Positions 8,395 to 15,712 of a stretch of DNA of 48,552 nucleotides are shown here, one piece after another (positions within the stretch are counted from its first letter, which is position 1; each line of letters starts with the position of its first letter). Made by a program: the position numbers and the translations under genes. This stretch comes from Bacteroidales bacterium (GTDB lineage Bacteria > Bacteroidota > Bacteroidia > Bacteroidales > SM23-62): NCBI GenBank assembly GCA_016783865.1, contig JADHVS010000007.1, positions 1 to 48,552 of the forward strand, given 5' to 3'. The notes under the pieces are model-generated. The model did not search any database and was not told the DNA's origin. It was given only the letters and a program-made list of their open reading frames with translations.

Positions 8395-9252
8395 TTATTT
8401 TTTATGAATTTCTATTTCCAGTATTTTATCAAGACTGTCGACGTAAAGTTCAGCCTTTTTCTTTCCGAATATTTTTAAAAATTCCTTCCCGAGCAATCCC
8501 TTGATTTCAATAATCCAGTCGAGGTAGGAGACAGTTGATATTTTACCATGCTCTTTCTTCTCCATGTGTCTTTTTACCAGGTTTACCTTGGAGTGATATG
8601 CCATATAAGCCTTGATTGAATCCAGCAGCGAAGGATCCAGGTAATTCTCAATGTATTTTAATTCACTCGGGATGGCTTCATAAGTAACCTGATAATAATT
8701 ACTGAAAGTATTTTTCCAGTTGACATAATGGATGAAGTAATTGGATATATTAAAAGTCCGCCTCTCGTCCTTTTTATCCACGGTTTCCAGGAAGATCTCA
8801 TTTAACTTGATCCTGTATTTATCTTTGATGTGATTGTCGAGGATGTCGGTAATTTCAGTCACATGTTTTTCATATTCATATGAAAAATGTTGTAATGTAA
8901 AGTTCTTGCTGTTAAAAGGTTTTTGCAGGACGATGATCCTTTTTATCACATCAATTTCATCAGAAAGGAGATGGAATAATGGAAATGTTTCATTCTTGTA
9001 AACATTACCCATCTGCTTTTCGGTGAAATAACCTGTCAGGATCAGCTGGTCGAGTTCCTTATTTTTACCGGTCATCTGATCAATTTCACTCTGGTAGATC
9101 TCAAGGTGTTCATTGATCCTGCTTTTTATCTGAGCTTTCTTGGCATCAACAATGATCTGGATATAAAGCGGATAGAACAGCTCCTTTTTATATTCCCTGG
9201 GCTTGGCCCTCTTATTAAGGTAATGCTTTACAGTAATCTTTTTTCCATCCAT
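8395..9252 (-). CDS. Unrecognised protein with recombinase-arm-like N-terminus
   Basis: I do not recognise this 285-residue protein as a whole. The first ~45 residues (ITVKHYLNKRAKP, then PLYIQIIVDAKKAQIKS) resemble the small arm-type DNA-binding domain at the N-terminus of Bacteroidota tyrosine recombinases. The rest is a charged, mostly helical region with many K, E, Y and I residues. No R..HxxR..Y catalytic domain follows, so it is not an active integrase. There is no signal peptide or membrane helix. It lies between the palindromic element and a radical SAM gene and appears to be a single-gene unit. The arm-domain resemblance is my pattern match only. Confidence 0.65.
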   Translation of the reverse strand: MDGKKITVKHYLNKRAKPREYKKELFYPLYIQIIVDAKKAQIKSRINEHLEIYQSEIDQMTGKNKELDQLILTGYFTEKQMGNVYKNETFPLFHLLSDEIDVIKRIIVLQKPFNSKNFTLQHFSYEYEKHVTEITDILDNHIKDKYRIKLNEIFLETVDKKDERRTFNISNYFIHYVNWKNTFSNYYQVTYEAIPSELKYIENYLDPSLLDSIKAYMAYHSKVNLVKRHMEKKEHGKISTVSYLDWIIEIKGLLGKEFLKIFGKKKAELYVDSLDKILEIEIHKK

Positions 9253-9340
9253 TGGTTTGGTATTAAGCAGCGTGATTCCCTAACTCATTTGTAAAATTAC
9301 GAAAAAAGATACAATCATAATTCCTGTTCAGCTTTTTGCT

Positions 9341-10237
9341 TTATTGCCTGGTTATTCCTGCCGCTTTTGCCAGATCAATGGCATCATAAAATTCAGCAGA
9401 TGATATACCCCTACCCAGTTGTTCATGCTGGTATGCTTTACCGCAAGGACGGTATTGGGGCATAATGTTGACATAGGTCTCGGGCGAAATTTCTCCGGAC
9501 AGGAAATTCATGATCTGTTCAGTACCTGCCATTTTTTCCGGCATGACCAGGTGCCGGACCAGGAGTCCTCTGGTGGCTATTCCCTGGTGGTTAAGGATCA
9601 GGTTGCCGGTTTGGGAGTGCATTTCTTTTATGGCTTTCCTGGCTATTTCGGGATAATCGGGAGCATCGCATGTTGCCCGGGCCGGTTCAGGATCCCAGAA
9701 TTTAAAGTCTGGCATGTAAATATCAATGATTCCATCCAGGAGCCTGAGTGTATCAGGCGAATCATAGCCCCCGCTGTTATAAACCAGGGGAATATTAAGT
9801 CCATCTTCAACGGCGAGTAAAAGGGCAGAGAGGATCTGGGGTATGACATGACTGGGTGTGACAAAGTTGATATTATGACATCCGAGTGCCTGCAGGCTCA
9901 GCATCATATCGGCCAGTTCCCTGTCTGTAACGGTCCTTCCCCTGCCTTCGTGGGAGATATCAAAATTCTGGCAGAATGAGCAGAGCAGGTTACAATGGGT
10001 AAAGAAAATGGTCCCTGAACCGTGGTTCCCAACCAGGGGAGCCTCCTCACCAAAATGAGGTGAATAGCTTGAGACCATGGCATACTCTCCGGTACTGCAG
10101 GTGCCTGTTTCCCCCGACAGGCGGTCGACACTGCATTGCCTGGGGCACAGATTGCAGCATTTCAGTGATTCATGCAGTTGTCTGGCACGGTCTTTTAAAA
10201 TGCCTTTATTATATGTTTCAATATAAACCGGATCCAA
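9341..10237 (-). CDS. Radical SAM protein, PflA-related (COG1313-like)
   Basis: The 298-residue protein has an N-terminal cysteine cluster, CCNLCPRQC at 27-35 plus Cys47 in GTC. The radical SAM [4Fe-4S] motif CNLLCSFC (Cys82, Cys86, Cys89) follows, then SAM-binding strands such as NINFVTPSH and IDIYMPDFKFW. This layout matches the pyruvate formate-lyase activating enzyme-related family (PflX/COG1313), whose substrates are mostly unknown. No pfl-type glycyl radical enzyme gene lies nearby. The start is TTG at 10237. The only alternative upstream codon is ATT at 10252, just after a stop. The gene is divergent from the 89-residue ORF. Confidence 0.88.
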   Translation of the reverse strand: MDPVYIETYNKGILKDRARQLHESLKCCNLCPRQCSVDRLSGETGTCSTGEYAMVSSYSPHFGEEAPLVGNHGSGTIFFTHCNLLCSFCQNFDISHEGRGRTVTDRELADMMLSLQALGCHNINFVTPSHVIPQILSALLLAVEDGLNIPLVYNSGGYDSPDTLRLLDGIIDIYMPDFKFWDPEPARATCDAPDYPEIARKAIKEMHSQTGNLILNHQGIATRGLLVRHLVMPEKMAGTEQIMNFLSGEISPETYVNIMPQYRPCGKAYQHEQLGRGISSAEFYDAIDLAKAAGITRQ

Positions 10238-10268
10238 AGACTTGAGATTAATTCAGTAAATTTATGGT

Positions 10269-10538
10269 ATGCCAACCAAAGAACAAATAGAAAAAGCCGT
10301 TATCGGGCAAATTGAAAAGTACGAAAAGCTGGGTGAACAGGCCGGGGGCAGCGGACATTTGAGTGATGTTAATTTTATAATTGATGAAATCGGGGATCCG
10401 GTGGAAACAGGGGAGGGCTGGGAGGTGGAATACAAATATACTGCTGTAATAACATCTGAGTTTACCATTGAGCCGGACAACCCTCCATATCGTTATCCTA
10501 AATCCGGCAAAGTCATATTAGAGAAGAAAAACCTCTGA
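10269..10538 (+). CDS. Small conserved-looking hypothetical protein (89 aa)
   Basis: I do not recognise this protein. It starts with a charged helix (PTKEQIEKAVIGQIEKYEKLGEQ). A beta-rich part follows that ends in a proline-rich segment (IEPDNPPYRYPKSGKVILEKK). There is no signal peptide or membrane segment. It has its own ATG 31 bp from the divergent radical SAM gene, and the sequence is balanced in composition rather than a random translation, which is why I keep it. A low-complexity repeat tract follows its stop codon. Confidence 0.6.
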   Translation: MPTKEQIEKAVIGQIEKYEKLGEQAGGSGHLSDVNFIIDEIGDPVETGEGWEVEYKYTAVITSEFTIEPDNPPYRYPKSGKVILEKKNL

Positions 10539-10562
10539 CATCCGCGGTGTTCTCAGCGAGCG

Positions 10563-10676
10563 CTAACCTGCAACCTGTAACCTGAAACTTGCAACCCTCC
10601 CTGCCTGCAGGCTGAAGCTTAAAACTTGCAACCTGTTTACCTGCCGAAGGCAGGCAACTTGCAACCTCTTTTCTTT
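10563..10676. repeat. Low-complexity AACCTG / ACTTGCAACC repeat tract
   Basis: Units such as AACCTGCAACCTGTAACCTG and ACTTGCAACCTG recur five to six times with drift. They are interrupted by two small palindromes, GCCTGCAGGC (10603-10612) and CCTGCC-gaa-GGCAGG (10640-10654). The tract fills most of the gap between the 89-residue ORF and tRNA-Gln and encodes nothing I can support. Confidence 0.6.
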
Positions 10677-10696
10677 TCTGAATTTCACTTTTTTCC

Positions 10697-10704
10697 TATA
10701 TTTG
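10697..10704 (+). promoter_or_regulatory. -7 promoter element of tRNA-Gln
   Basis: TATATTTG is an exact match to the Bacteroidota -7 consensus TAnnTTTG and ends 17 bp before the tRNA gene. The expected transcript start, about 7 nt downstream, leaves a short 5' leader. I see no clear -33 TTTG at the ideal distance. Confidence 0.6.
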
Positions 10705-10721
10705 CACCACTTTTTGTGGAT

Positions 10722-10794
10722 TGACCCATGGTGTAACTGGCAACACGTCTGATTTTGGTTCAGAAGAGTCTAGGTTCGAGCCCTAGTGGGTCAA
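10722..10794 (+). tRNA. tRNA-Gln (anticodon UUG)
   Basis: I folded the cloverleaf by hand. The acceptor stem is TGACCCA / TGGGTCA (7 bp), the D stem GTGT / ACAC, the anticodon stem TCTGA / TCAGA with loop TTTTGGT (anticodon TTG), and the T stem CTAGG / CCTAG with loop TTCGAGC. The total is 73 nt including discriminator A. The U1-A72 pair is characteristic of bacterial tRNA-Gln. The CCA end is not encoded. Confidence 0.96.
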
Positions 10795-10799
10795 CAAAT

Positions 10800-10824
10800 C
10801 CCGGTGTAAAAGCCGGGTTTTTTT
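10800..10824 (+). terminator. Intrinsic terminator of tRNA-Gln
   Basis: The stem CCCGG / CCGGG encloses an 8-nt loop and is followed by seven T residues, starting six bases after the tRNA end. Confidence 0.85.
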
Positions 10825-10860
10825 GTGGATTTTGGCACAAAATTTATAAACCCGGAGAAA

Positions 10861-11375
10861 TCAGATTTCAGATTCTGCCTTTATCCCTTCAATGATTCCT
10901 TTGATCCTTGGATTATCCGGCTCTTTGTTAAGGAACATTTTGTAGTATTTAATTGCGAGGTCGGGCTTACCGAGTTGGTAATATACACTGCCCAGCCTGT
11001 CATACCCCATCAAACCCTCCGGATAAAGCTCGTGCATCCTGTGAAATATTTCAAGCGCTTTTTCATACTCCCAACAACGATCATTTCCGGAGCCTCACCC
11101 ATCTGGGCCATCAGATGGGTAGTCCTGACTACCGGAAGGTAATAACTTTCCAGGAAGTGAGCATATAATTGAAATACCACCGGATAAGCATCCTCAGACG
11201 ATTCATAATTTTCAGGCAGCTTCACATAAAGCATCCTTTCCTGGCCGAGGACCTCAGAATAAATTGTCCTGTATTTCCCGAAAGTAATATCTTCCTTGTC
11301 TACCTGTGCTGTAATTACTGATGGAACTAAGGTCAAAAGTAAAATCAATCCAAAAGACAATTTTGCTTTTATCAT
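10861..11375 (-). pseudogene. Esterase-TPR gene with its catalytic core deleted out of frame
   Basis: The N-terminal 97 or so residues (from ATG 11375) have a signal peptide (LSFGLILLLTLVPSVITAQ). They then show the opening of a Fes/IroE-type putative esterase: SEVLGQERMLYVKLPENY, YPVVFQLYAHF and APEMIVVGS. In family members the Ser-Asp-His catalytic region should follow. Here the frame instead reaches a stop at 11010. In another frame, beginning exactly at the junction (11067), a good TPR-like tail reads YEKALEIFHRMHELYPEG, then YYQLGKPDLAIKYYKMF, and ends at a TGA at 10861. Esterase plus C-terminal TPR is a known combination in Bacteroidota. So the head and tail survive while the alpha/beta-hydrolase core is lost, and the two pieces are out of frame. 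An assembly artefact is the alternative. Confidence 0.72.
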
Positions 11376-11384
11376 AATGTAGAT

Positions 11385-11759
11385 TTATCTGCCCATTCCC
11401 ATAATCATACCGCCAAAATAGGGTACCAGCCACACCAGCCATACGAACATGCTGTATTTATGAAACTTGACCCGGAGCGTTTCCCTGCCGTGCCGTACCA
11501 CAGATGTTGCCCAGATGGCATGGGCAAGCATGAGCCACAGGGCAAGCTGTCCTGTAAGCGTATGAATATTCAACAGGTTAAAAGGATCTTCAGCCAACAG
11601 GTGCATCAGTGCAGTTCCTGAAACATCAAAAGTGAAACCTGTCCAGAATGTAATTACATGCCATGGCTTAAGCAACCGGGCAATTCTTTCGGCCCATACC
11701 CCTAATGAATAAAATATCAGGGCAAGGGTAATGAATATGGTTGACAGGATAAAAATCAT
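11385..11759 (-). CDS. HsmA/TIGR03987-like small membrane protein
   Basis: The 124-residue protein has four hydrophobic helices and matches my memory of the TIGR03987 (HsmA) family. Features include YSLGVWAERIARLLKPWHVITFW, here split as YSLGVWAERIA and LLKPWHVITFW, then FDVSGTALMHLL, NIHTLTGQLALWLMLAHAIWA and a C-terminal VWLVWLVPYFGGM. Conserved histidines inside helices suggest possible metal or haem contacts, but the function is unknown. It is 9 bp upstream of the esterase pseudogene and 9 bp downstream of another membrane protein gene, so the three probably form one transcript. Confidence 0.75.
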   Translation of the reverse strand: MIFILSTIFITLALIFYSLGVWAERIARLLKPWHVITFWTGFTFDVSGTALMHLLAEDPFNLLNIHTLTGQLALWLMLAHAIWATSVVRHGRETLRVKFHKYSMFVWLVWLVPYFGGMIMGMGR

Positions 11760-11768
11760 GGATGATGA

Positions 11769-12074
11769 TCAATACCTTATGCATCTATAAACGTCCATCA
11801 CAAGACAAGAAGATATCTGGTCACAGCGGTTCTCAATGTTTTTAATTATGAAGGAGCCCAATTGTTGTCCAATGAAAAATGCTGAAACGAGAAAGATGTA
11901 TGTATACCAGGCAAAACCAATTCCGGAGGCAAATCGTATGGCAACAATCAGTGGAACCGGGATGTGAATGGCCAGGAACCAATGCAATGAAAACCTTTTT
12001 ACGTTGGCCCGCCAGTATCCGAACGGGATATTGATCACGAGGATGATAATTGCTATTATGGTAAGTTTGATCAT
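11769..12074 (-). CDS. Small polytopic membrane protein, unknown function
   Basis: The 101-residue product has three hydrophobic segments (residues ~4-18, ~30-52 and ~56-72). It includes NIPFGYWRANVKRFSLHWFLAIHIPVP and a GQQLGSFI end of the last helix (the first stretch is given as NIPFGYWRANV and KRFSLHWFLAIHIPVP). The C-terminal ~25 residues are polar and contain three cysteines. I do not know the family. ATG 12074 is supported by an upstream -7-like element. It appears to be the first gene of a short operon with the HsmA-like gene and the esterase remnant. Confidence 0.65.
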   Translation of the reverse strand: MIKLTIIAIIILVINIPFGYWRANVKRFSLHWFLAIHIPVPLIVAIRFASGIGFAWYTYIFLVSAFFIGQQLGSFIIKNIENRCDQISSCLVMDVYRCIRY

Positions 12075-12116
12075 TGCCCGTTGAGTTACCAGTAATTTTA
12101 CTGTTTAATCTCATGG

Positions 12117-12124
12117 CAAATTTA
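12117..12124 (-). promoter_or_regulatory. Candidate -7 element for the 12074-10861 operon
   Basis: Read on the minus strand this is TAAATTTG, an exact TAnnTTTG match 42 bp upstream of ATG 12074. No TTG lies at the expected -33 distance. Chance matches of this short motif are common in AT-rich spacers. Confidence 0.35.
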
Positions 12125-12161
12125 TCAATTTTCAACTAGCATTACTTCGACTCCAGGGATA

Positions 12162-13733
12162 TTATTCCTCCAATCCCTCCCCGGTCATCTTCCAGGTTTT
12201 GCCGGGGAGCTTCCATAAGGATCCATGTTCGATGTGATCAACATTGTCGAGAAAGTTTTGTGTGGTTTTTTCCAGGTATATGTATTTGCCTTCCGGGACA
12301 AGGATGTTAACTTCTGTATCGGGATCCCTCCATTTGTATTCTTTATCGATAGAAAAATAAGGATCCAATATCAGGCTGGAGCCATCCTGGACATAATCGT
12401 ATTCAATATGATCCGCATTAATGGAGGCCTGAAGCCGTGACTGCCCCTGGGATTTTTTATATATAACTATCTCAAATGAATCTCCGTCAGTATATTCGAT
12501 GTCGAGATCTATTTTGCCATACACCTTGTTTTCACCGGAGATTATATGCCATTCATCATTATCTTCATAAAACCAGCTGTCGTTAAATCCTGTTATTCCC
12601 GGATCGGATTCCATGTAAATATACAGCGTGTCTGAATCAAAATTCTCCAGGTATTCACTCTCCTTATTCCACTCTGAACTCAGGAAATGGGTTCCCTCAT
12701 AAGCCGACATGGTGACAAGGAATATTATACTTAATATCCACAACACTAATGCTGTAAGGCCTATCACCTTGTCTTTGGCTTTAAACCTGAAAATAAGTTT
12801 TATGCCTCCGTAAATCAACGCTACAACAGGAATAATTATTGCAAAAATCAGGGCCATGGCAAACAGGGTAATATTGGTTGGAGTGGTAAAAAATCCAAAA
12901 AGTTCATGAAAATTATAGAATGTTCCATGCCATAATTCAATCGGGAAAAATGCATGGCTGAAAAATACCGCTCCGGTCAATCCCATAATAGCCGAAATAC
13001 CGGCAATGATAAGTGAAATTCCAATAATGAAGAGGATAATCTTCAGAAAGACCAGGAATATCCGGCCAATAATATGAAAAATATCATCCAGTACACTCCG
13101 GGTCTTTTTGAATTCTTTGGATTGCCTTACCCGTTTAACATTGTCTTTTACTGTCTCATATTCTTCCTTGACGGTTTTTTCAATGTTGGAAACCGTTACT
13201 CTTTCACCACGCATTTCGAGTTTCTGTGCTGCTGTTTCTGCTTTGGGCAACACGATCCAGAGAATGATGTATACAATGATGAAAACCTGGAACGGGATGG
13301 TGAAAATGATAAGCAATAACCTCACTACCCAGGCTTCAATGCCGAACCAGGCTGCCAGCCCGCAGGCCACACCGCCCAGTATGGCATTATCCGGATCACG
13401 GTACAGTTTCCTGTTCTGCTTCCTTTGTCCTTTGCCTTTTGGATCTGTTGCATCGCTTTCGGATTCTTTTTCCTCGAATAACTCCTCGGGCTTGCCCATG
13501 ATCTCAATAACATCATTCACATCCTGAAGGGTAATCACCTCTTTCTTTTCACTTACTTTGGACTGGAACAACTCTGCCATCCTGGCTTCGATGTCCTCAA
13601 TGATCTCCTTCCCTTCTTCCTGGTCCCTGAAATGTGAGATAATTGCATCCAGGTAATTCTTCAGGACCTGGAAGGCGTCTTCGTCCAGGTTAAAAATTAG
13701 TCCGCCTAAATTGATCTTTACAGTCTTTTTCAT
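12162..13733 (-). CDS. PspC-domain envelope stress protein
   Basis: The 523-residue protein opens with KTVKINLGGLIFNLDEDAF. A helical segment (~20-85, ending VIEIMGKPEELFEEKE) follows and resembles the HAAS-type N-terminus seen with PadR partners. The PspC domain (~108-168) reads LYRDPDNAILGGVACGLAAWFGIE and then hydrophobic helices ending WIVLPKAE. Several more transmembrane helices (~220-350) follow. The C-terminal periplasmic part (~370-515) is beta-rich and resembles the DUF4097/adhesin-like domains of this family. PspC proteins sense or respond to envelope damage. It lies 11 bp behind padR and is presumably repressed by it. Confidence 0.88.
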   Translation of the reverse strand: MKKTVKINLGGLIFNLDEDAFQVLKNYLDAIISHFRDQEEGKEIIEDIEARMAELFQSKVSEKKEVITLQDVNDVIEIMGKPEELFEEKESESDATDPKGKGQRKQNRKLYRDPDNAILGGVACGLAAWFGIEAWVVRLLLIIFTIPFQVFIIVYIILWIVLPKAETAAQKLEMRGERVTVSNIEKTVKEEYETVKDNVKRVRQSKEFKKTRSVLDDIFHIIGRIFLVFLKIILFIIGISLIIAGISAIMGLTGAVFFSHAFFPIELWHGTFYNFHELFGFFTTPTNITLFAMALIFAIIIPVVALIYGGIKLIFRFKAKDKVIGLTALVLWILSIIFLVTMSAYEGTHFLSSEWNKESEYLENFDSDTLYIYMESDPGITGFNDSWFYEDNDEWHIISGENKVYGKIDLDIEYTDGDSFEIVIYKKSQGQSRLQASINADHIEYDYVQDGSSLILDPYFSIDKEYKWRDPDTEVNILVPEGKYIYLEKTTQNFLDNVDHIEHGSLWKLPGKTWKMTGEGLEE

Positions 13734-13744
13734 GATAAGGTATT

Positions 13745-14086
13745 TTATTTTTTCTTTTTAGCAGTTGTATTAATTGAATTCACAGCATCCACCAATTCAT
13801 TCCAGGAAGCAACCAGTTCTTTCAGGAACTCTTTCCCCTTTTCTGTTAATGCATAATACTTCCTGGGAGGTCCCTGCGTTGATTCTTCCCACCGGTAACT
13901 CAGCAATCCGGCATTTTTCTGCCTGGTGAGTAGTGGATACAGGGTACCTTCAACAACAATCAGTTTTGAAGCCTTCAATGTATTGATGATGTCGGTGGCG
14001 TAGGCATCATTCTCTGCGAGGATGGACAGTATGCAATACTCCAGGACTCCCTTCCTCATCTGTGCTTTTGCGTTTTCCACATTCAT
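13745..14086 (-). CDS. PadR-family transcriptional regulator
   Basis: The 113-residue protein has the PadR winged helix: MRKGVLEYCILSILAENDAY, then EGTLYPLLTRQKNAGLLSYRW, and the beta-wing GPPRKYYALTEKGKEFL. A short C-terminal dimerisation helix (WNELVDAVNSI) makes it a PadR-s1 type. Members are repressors that bind dyads at their own promoters. Its gene lies between a 75-residue ORF (15 bp upstream) and pspC, so autoregulation of the pspC operon is likely. Confidence 0.93.
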   Translation of the reverse strand: MNVENAKAQMRKGVLEYCILSILAENDAYATDIINTLKASKLIVVEGTLYPLLTRQKNAGLLSYRWEESTQGPPRKYYALTEKGKEFLKELVASWNELVDAVNSINTTAKKKK

Positions 14087-14101
14087 TTTTTAATTATTTT
14101 A

Positions 14102-14329
14102 TTATTCCCGTTCAAGGAAGTATATTGGATAAATATCATTATAGGTAAATGAGTCATCGTTCATATCACGAAAGGGTTTTATTGTTGAAATATTCCCTTC
14201 ATGTACAGGAGCATTCCGACCGGGATGCTCCACCTGCCGCGCCCCATTTAAGACCGCCACAACAAATAAACCAATGATAATCAGAAGTTTATATTTAATT
14301 ATTGTACTCAGTTTGTAATTACTATTCAT
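14102..14329 (-). CDS. Small single-helix membrane protein ahead of padR
   Basis: The 75-residue ORF has one hydrophobic helix (YKLLIIIGLFVVAVLNGA, ~13-30) and then a polar tail with no known motif. It follows the best promoter candidate in the region (20 bp from the -7 element) and is 15 bp ahead of padR, which supports it being the leader gene of the padR-pspC operon. I cannot assign a function; it may be a short exported peptide or a signal-anchored protein. Confidence 0.5.
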   Translation of the reverse strand: MNSNYKLSTIIKYKLLIIIGLFVVAVLNGARQVEHPGRNAPVHEGNISTIKPFRDMNDDSFTYNDIYPIYFLERE

Positions 14330-14348
14330 AACAAGTTATATTTCTATG

Positions 14349-14380
14349 CAAAGATATATAAAATATATAGTAATATGCAA
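14349..14380 (-). promoter_or_regulatory. Promoter and possible PadR operator of the padR-pspC operon
   Basis: On the minus strand TTG (14380-14378) is followed after 21 bp by TATCTTTG (14356-14349), an exact TAnnTTTG -7 element. This matches the Bacteroidota promoter layout. A small dyad, TATG-caata-CATA (14374-14386), overlaps the -33 region. That is a plausible place for an autorepressing PadR dimer, although dyad ownership is inference. Confidence 0.55.
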
Positions 14381-14402
14381 TACATAGTAGTAAAATTTTA
14401 AA

Positions 14403-14465
14403 ATGACTAGAATGACTAGAATGACTAGAATGACTAGAATGACTAGAATGACTAGAATGACTAGA
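14403..14465 (+). repeat. Tandem 9-bp repeat, seven perfect copies
   Basis: ATGACTAGA is repeated seven times without a mismatch. Each unit contains an ATG in the frame of the downstream DUF2797 gene, which would give seven Met-Thr-Arg units if translated, while the other two frames are closed by TGA and TAG in each unit. It lies in the gap between the divergent padR operon and DUF2797. Confidence 0.95.
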
Positions 14466-14561
14466 ATGCCTAAAATTAAAGGGATGCAGGATTATTTATT
14501 GTTGTACAATTATCTGTTATTTAGAAATATTATATATAATTTTAAAGGCAAATACGAACTA

Positions 14562-15359
14562 ATGCATTATCAGGGAAATATATTAATGATGAAATCGGAG
14601 TATTCCGGTGTGGTTCATTATTGTTTGCCGGTGGGTGATGAGCTGATCGATATGAATGAATTAATCGGGAAGGAGATCGAATTGCTGTATCTCGACCAGA
14701 TCAATTGCATCCGCTGTGGTAAAAAGACAAAGACCTCCTTTGCCCAGGGATATTGTTACCCCTGCTTCCTGAATGCCCCTGAAACTTCAGAATGTGTGTT
14801 GAGACCTGAACTCTGCCGGGCACATGAAGGGATCAGCCGCGATATGCAGTGGTCGCAAAACCATTGCCTGCAGGATCATATTGTTTATTTATCATTAACC
14901 AGCGGTCTTAAAGTGGGTGTAACCAGGATATCACAAATACCTGCGCGCTGGATAGACCAGGGAGCAGAAAAGGCGATCCGGATTTGCCGGACGCCTAACA
15001 GGTTCATTGCCGGTACCATTGAATTGGCACTGAAAGATTATATGGATGACAAGACCAACTGGAGAAAAATGCTTACATCCGGTTGCCCTGAAGATATCGA
15101 CCTGGTCGAAGAAAAGGGCAGGGCGGAGGAGCTGCTCCCGATGGATCTGCAGGAATACATTTCAGATGATGATGAAATCTTTGAATTGAATTACCCTGTT
15201 GAGGATTACCCGGAGAAAGTAAAAAGTATCGGCTTTGATAAAACACATTATATGAGGGAGACCCTGACCGGGATAAAGGGACAATACCTTATTTTTGATG
15301 ATGGAATTGTGCTAAACATCAGGAAACATGGTGGTTACCTGATTTCCATTGCGGATTAA
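14562..15359 (+). CDS. DUF2797 zinc-ribbon protein
   Basis: From ATG 14562 the product has 265 residues, the usual DUF2797 size, and opens MHYQGNILMMKSEYSGVVHY. A Cys4 zinc ribbon follows (CIRCGKKTK, then GYCYPCF), then an Arg/Cys/His region (CVLRPELCRAH, WSQNHCLQDH) and LKVGVTRISQIPARWIDQGA, which is typical of the family. The role of the family is unknown. The frame is open 159 nt further, to ATG 14403, and would add (MTR)7 plus ~32 residues translated from very AT-rich sequence. I consider that part untranslated because it has no family counterpart. A hairpin follows at 15413. Confidence 0.85.
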   Translation: MHYQGNILMMKSEYSGVVHYCLPVGDELIDMNELIGKEIELLYLDQINCIRCGKKTKTSFAQGYCYPCFLNAPETSECVLRPELCRAHEGISRDMQWSQNHCLQDHIVYLSLTSGLKVGVTRISQIPARWIDQGAEKAIRICRTPNRFIAGTIELALKDYMDDKTNWRKMLTSGCPEDIDLVEEKGRAEELLPMDLQEYISDDDEIFELNYPVEDYPEKVKSIGFDKTHYMRETLTGIKGQYLIFDDGIVLNIRKHGGYLISIAD

Positions 15360-15712
15360 ACTGATTCTGCAAACGGAGCATGAATATTTGATCAGTAAAG
15401 TGGTTAAGCAATAAATAAAGAAGATGGCTCTAAAATATAAATTTAGAACCTTGAGAAGCTGCCTTCTTTATTTGGGGAGTTATTTTTATTTTCTTTATTT
15501 TTATTTATGTGATTTTCAGGGGTGAAATGATATTGCAGATAGCATTATTTTAAGTAACTTTTCTGAAAAATTGCATCTAAATTATTGTTGTATATTTTTA
15601 TTTCAAGAAATATCATATATTTTTTCATATCTCATTTAAAGTTAATACGCATGAATTATTTTTCCTGTATATATTTTCTTTTTACCTTGAATAAAATCAA
15701 AAACCTATCACG
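15360..15712. other. AT-rich intergenic region before the giant adhesin gene
   Basis: This 353-bp spacer has no credible ORF. It holds the hairpin at 15413-15473, a T-rich tract at 15480-15510 and a long AT-rich leader. A weak -7-like TACCTTGA (15683-15690) lies 23 bp before the ATG. I see no RNA gene or operator. Confidence 0.5.
15413..15473 (+). terminator. Long hairpin downstream of DUF2797, possible terminator
   Basis: AAATAAAGAAG (15413-15423) pairs perfectly with CTTCTTTATTT (15463-15473). A second inverted repeat (TCTAAA / TTTAGA) lies in the loop region. A T-rich stretch begins shortly after. The stem is AT-rich, so its strength as a terminator is doubtful. Confidence 0.4.

Noticed and set aside
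8395..9252. Possible tyrosine recombinase gene
   Set aside because: Only the arm-like N-terminus is suggestive. The conserved R, HxxR and Y catalytic residues are absent.
9341..10237. Assignment as a true pyruvate formate-lyase activase
   Set aside because: The N-terminal cysteine cluster fits the related COG1313-type family better, and no glycyl radical enzyme gene is adjacent.
10825..11142. Plus-strand frame of ~105 codons
   Set aside because: It is opposite the esterase-TPR pseudogene, whose two pieces both read as recognisable protein on the minus strand; the plus-strand translation has no domain features.
11842..12135. Second minus-strand frame of 97 codons overlapping the small membrane protein at 12074
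   Set aside because: Its translation is polar and has no helix pattern, whereas the 12074 frame gives clear membrane segments.
14403..14465. Tandem repeat considered as a CRISPR-like array
   Set aside because: The unit is only 9 bp and has no spacers, so it is a microsatellite.
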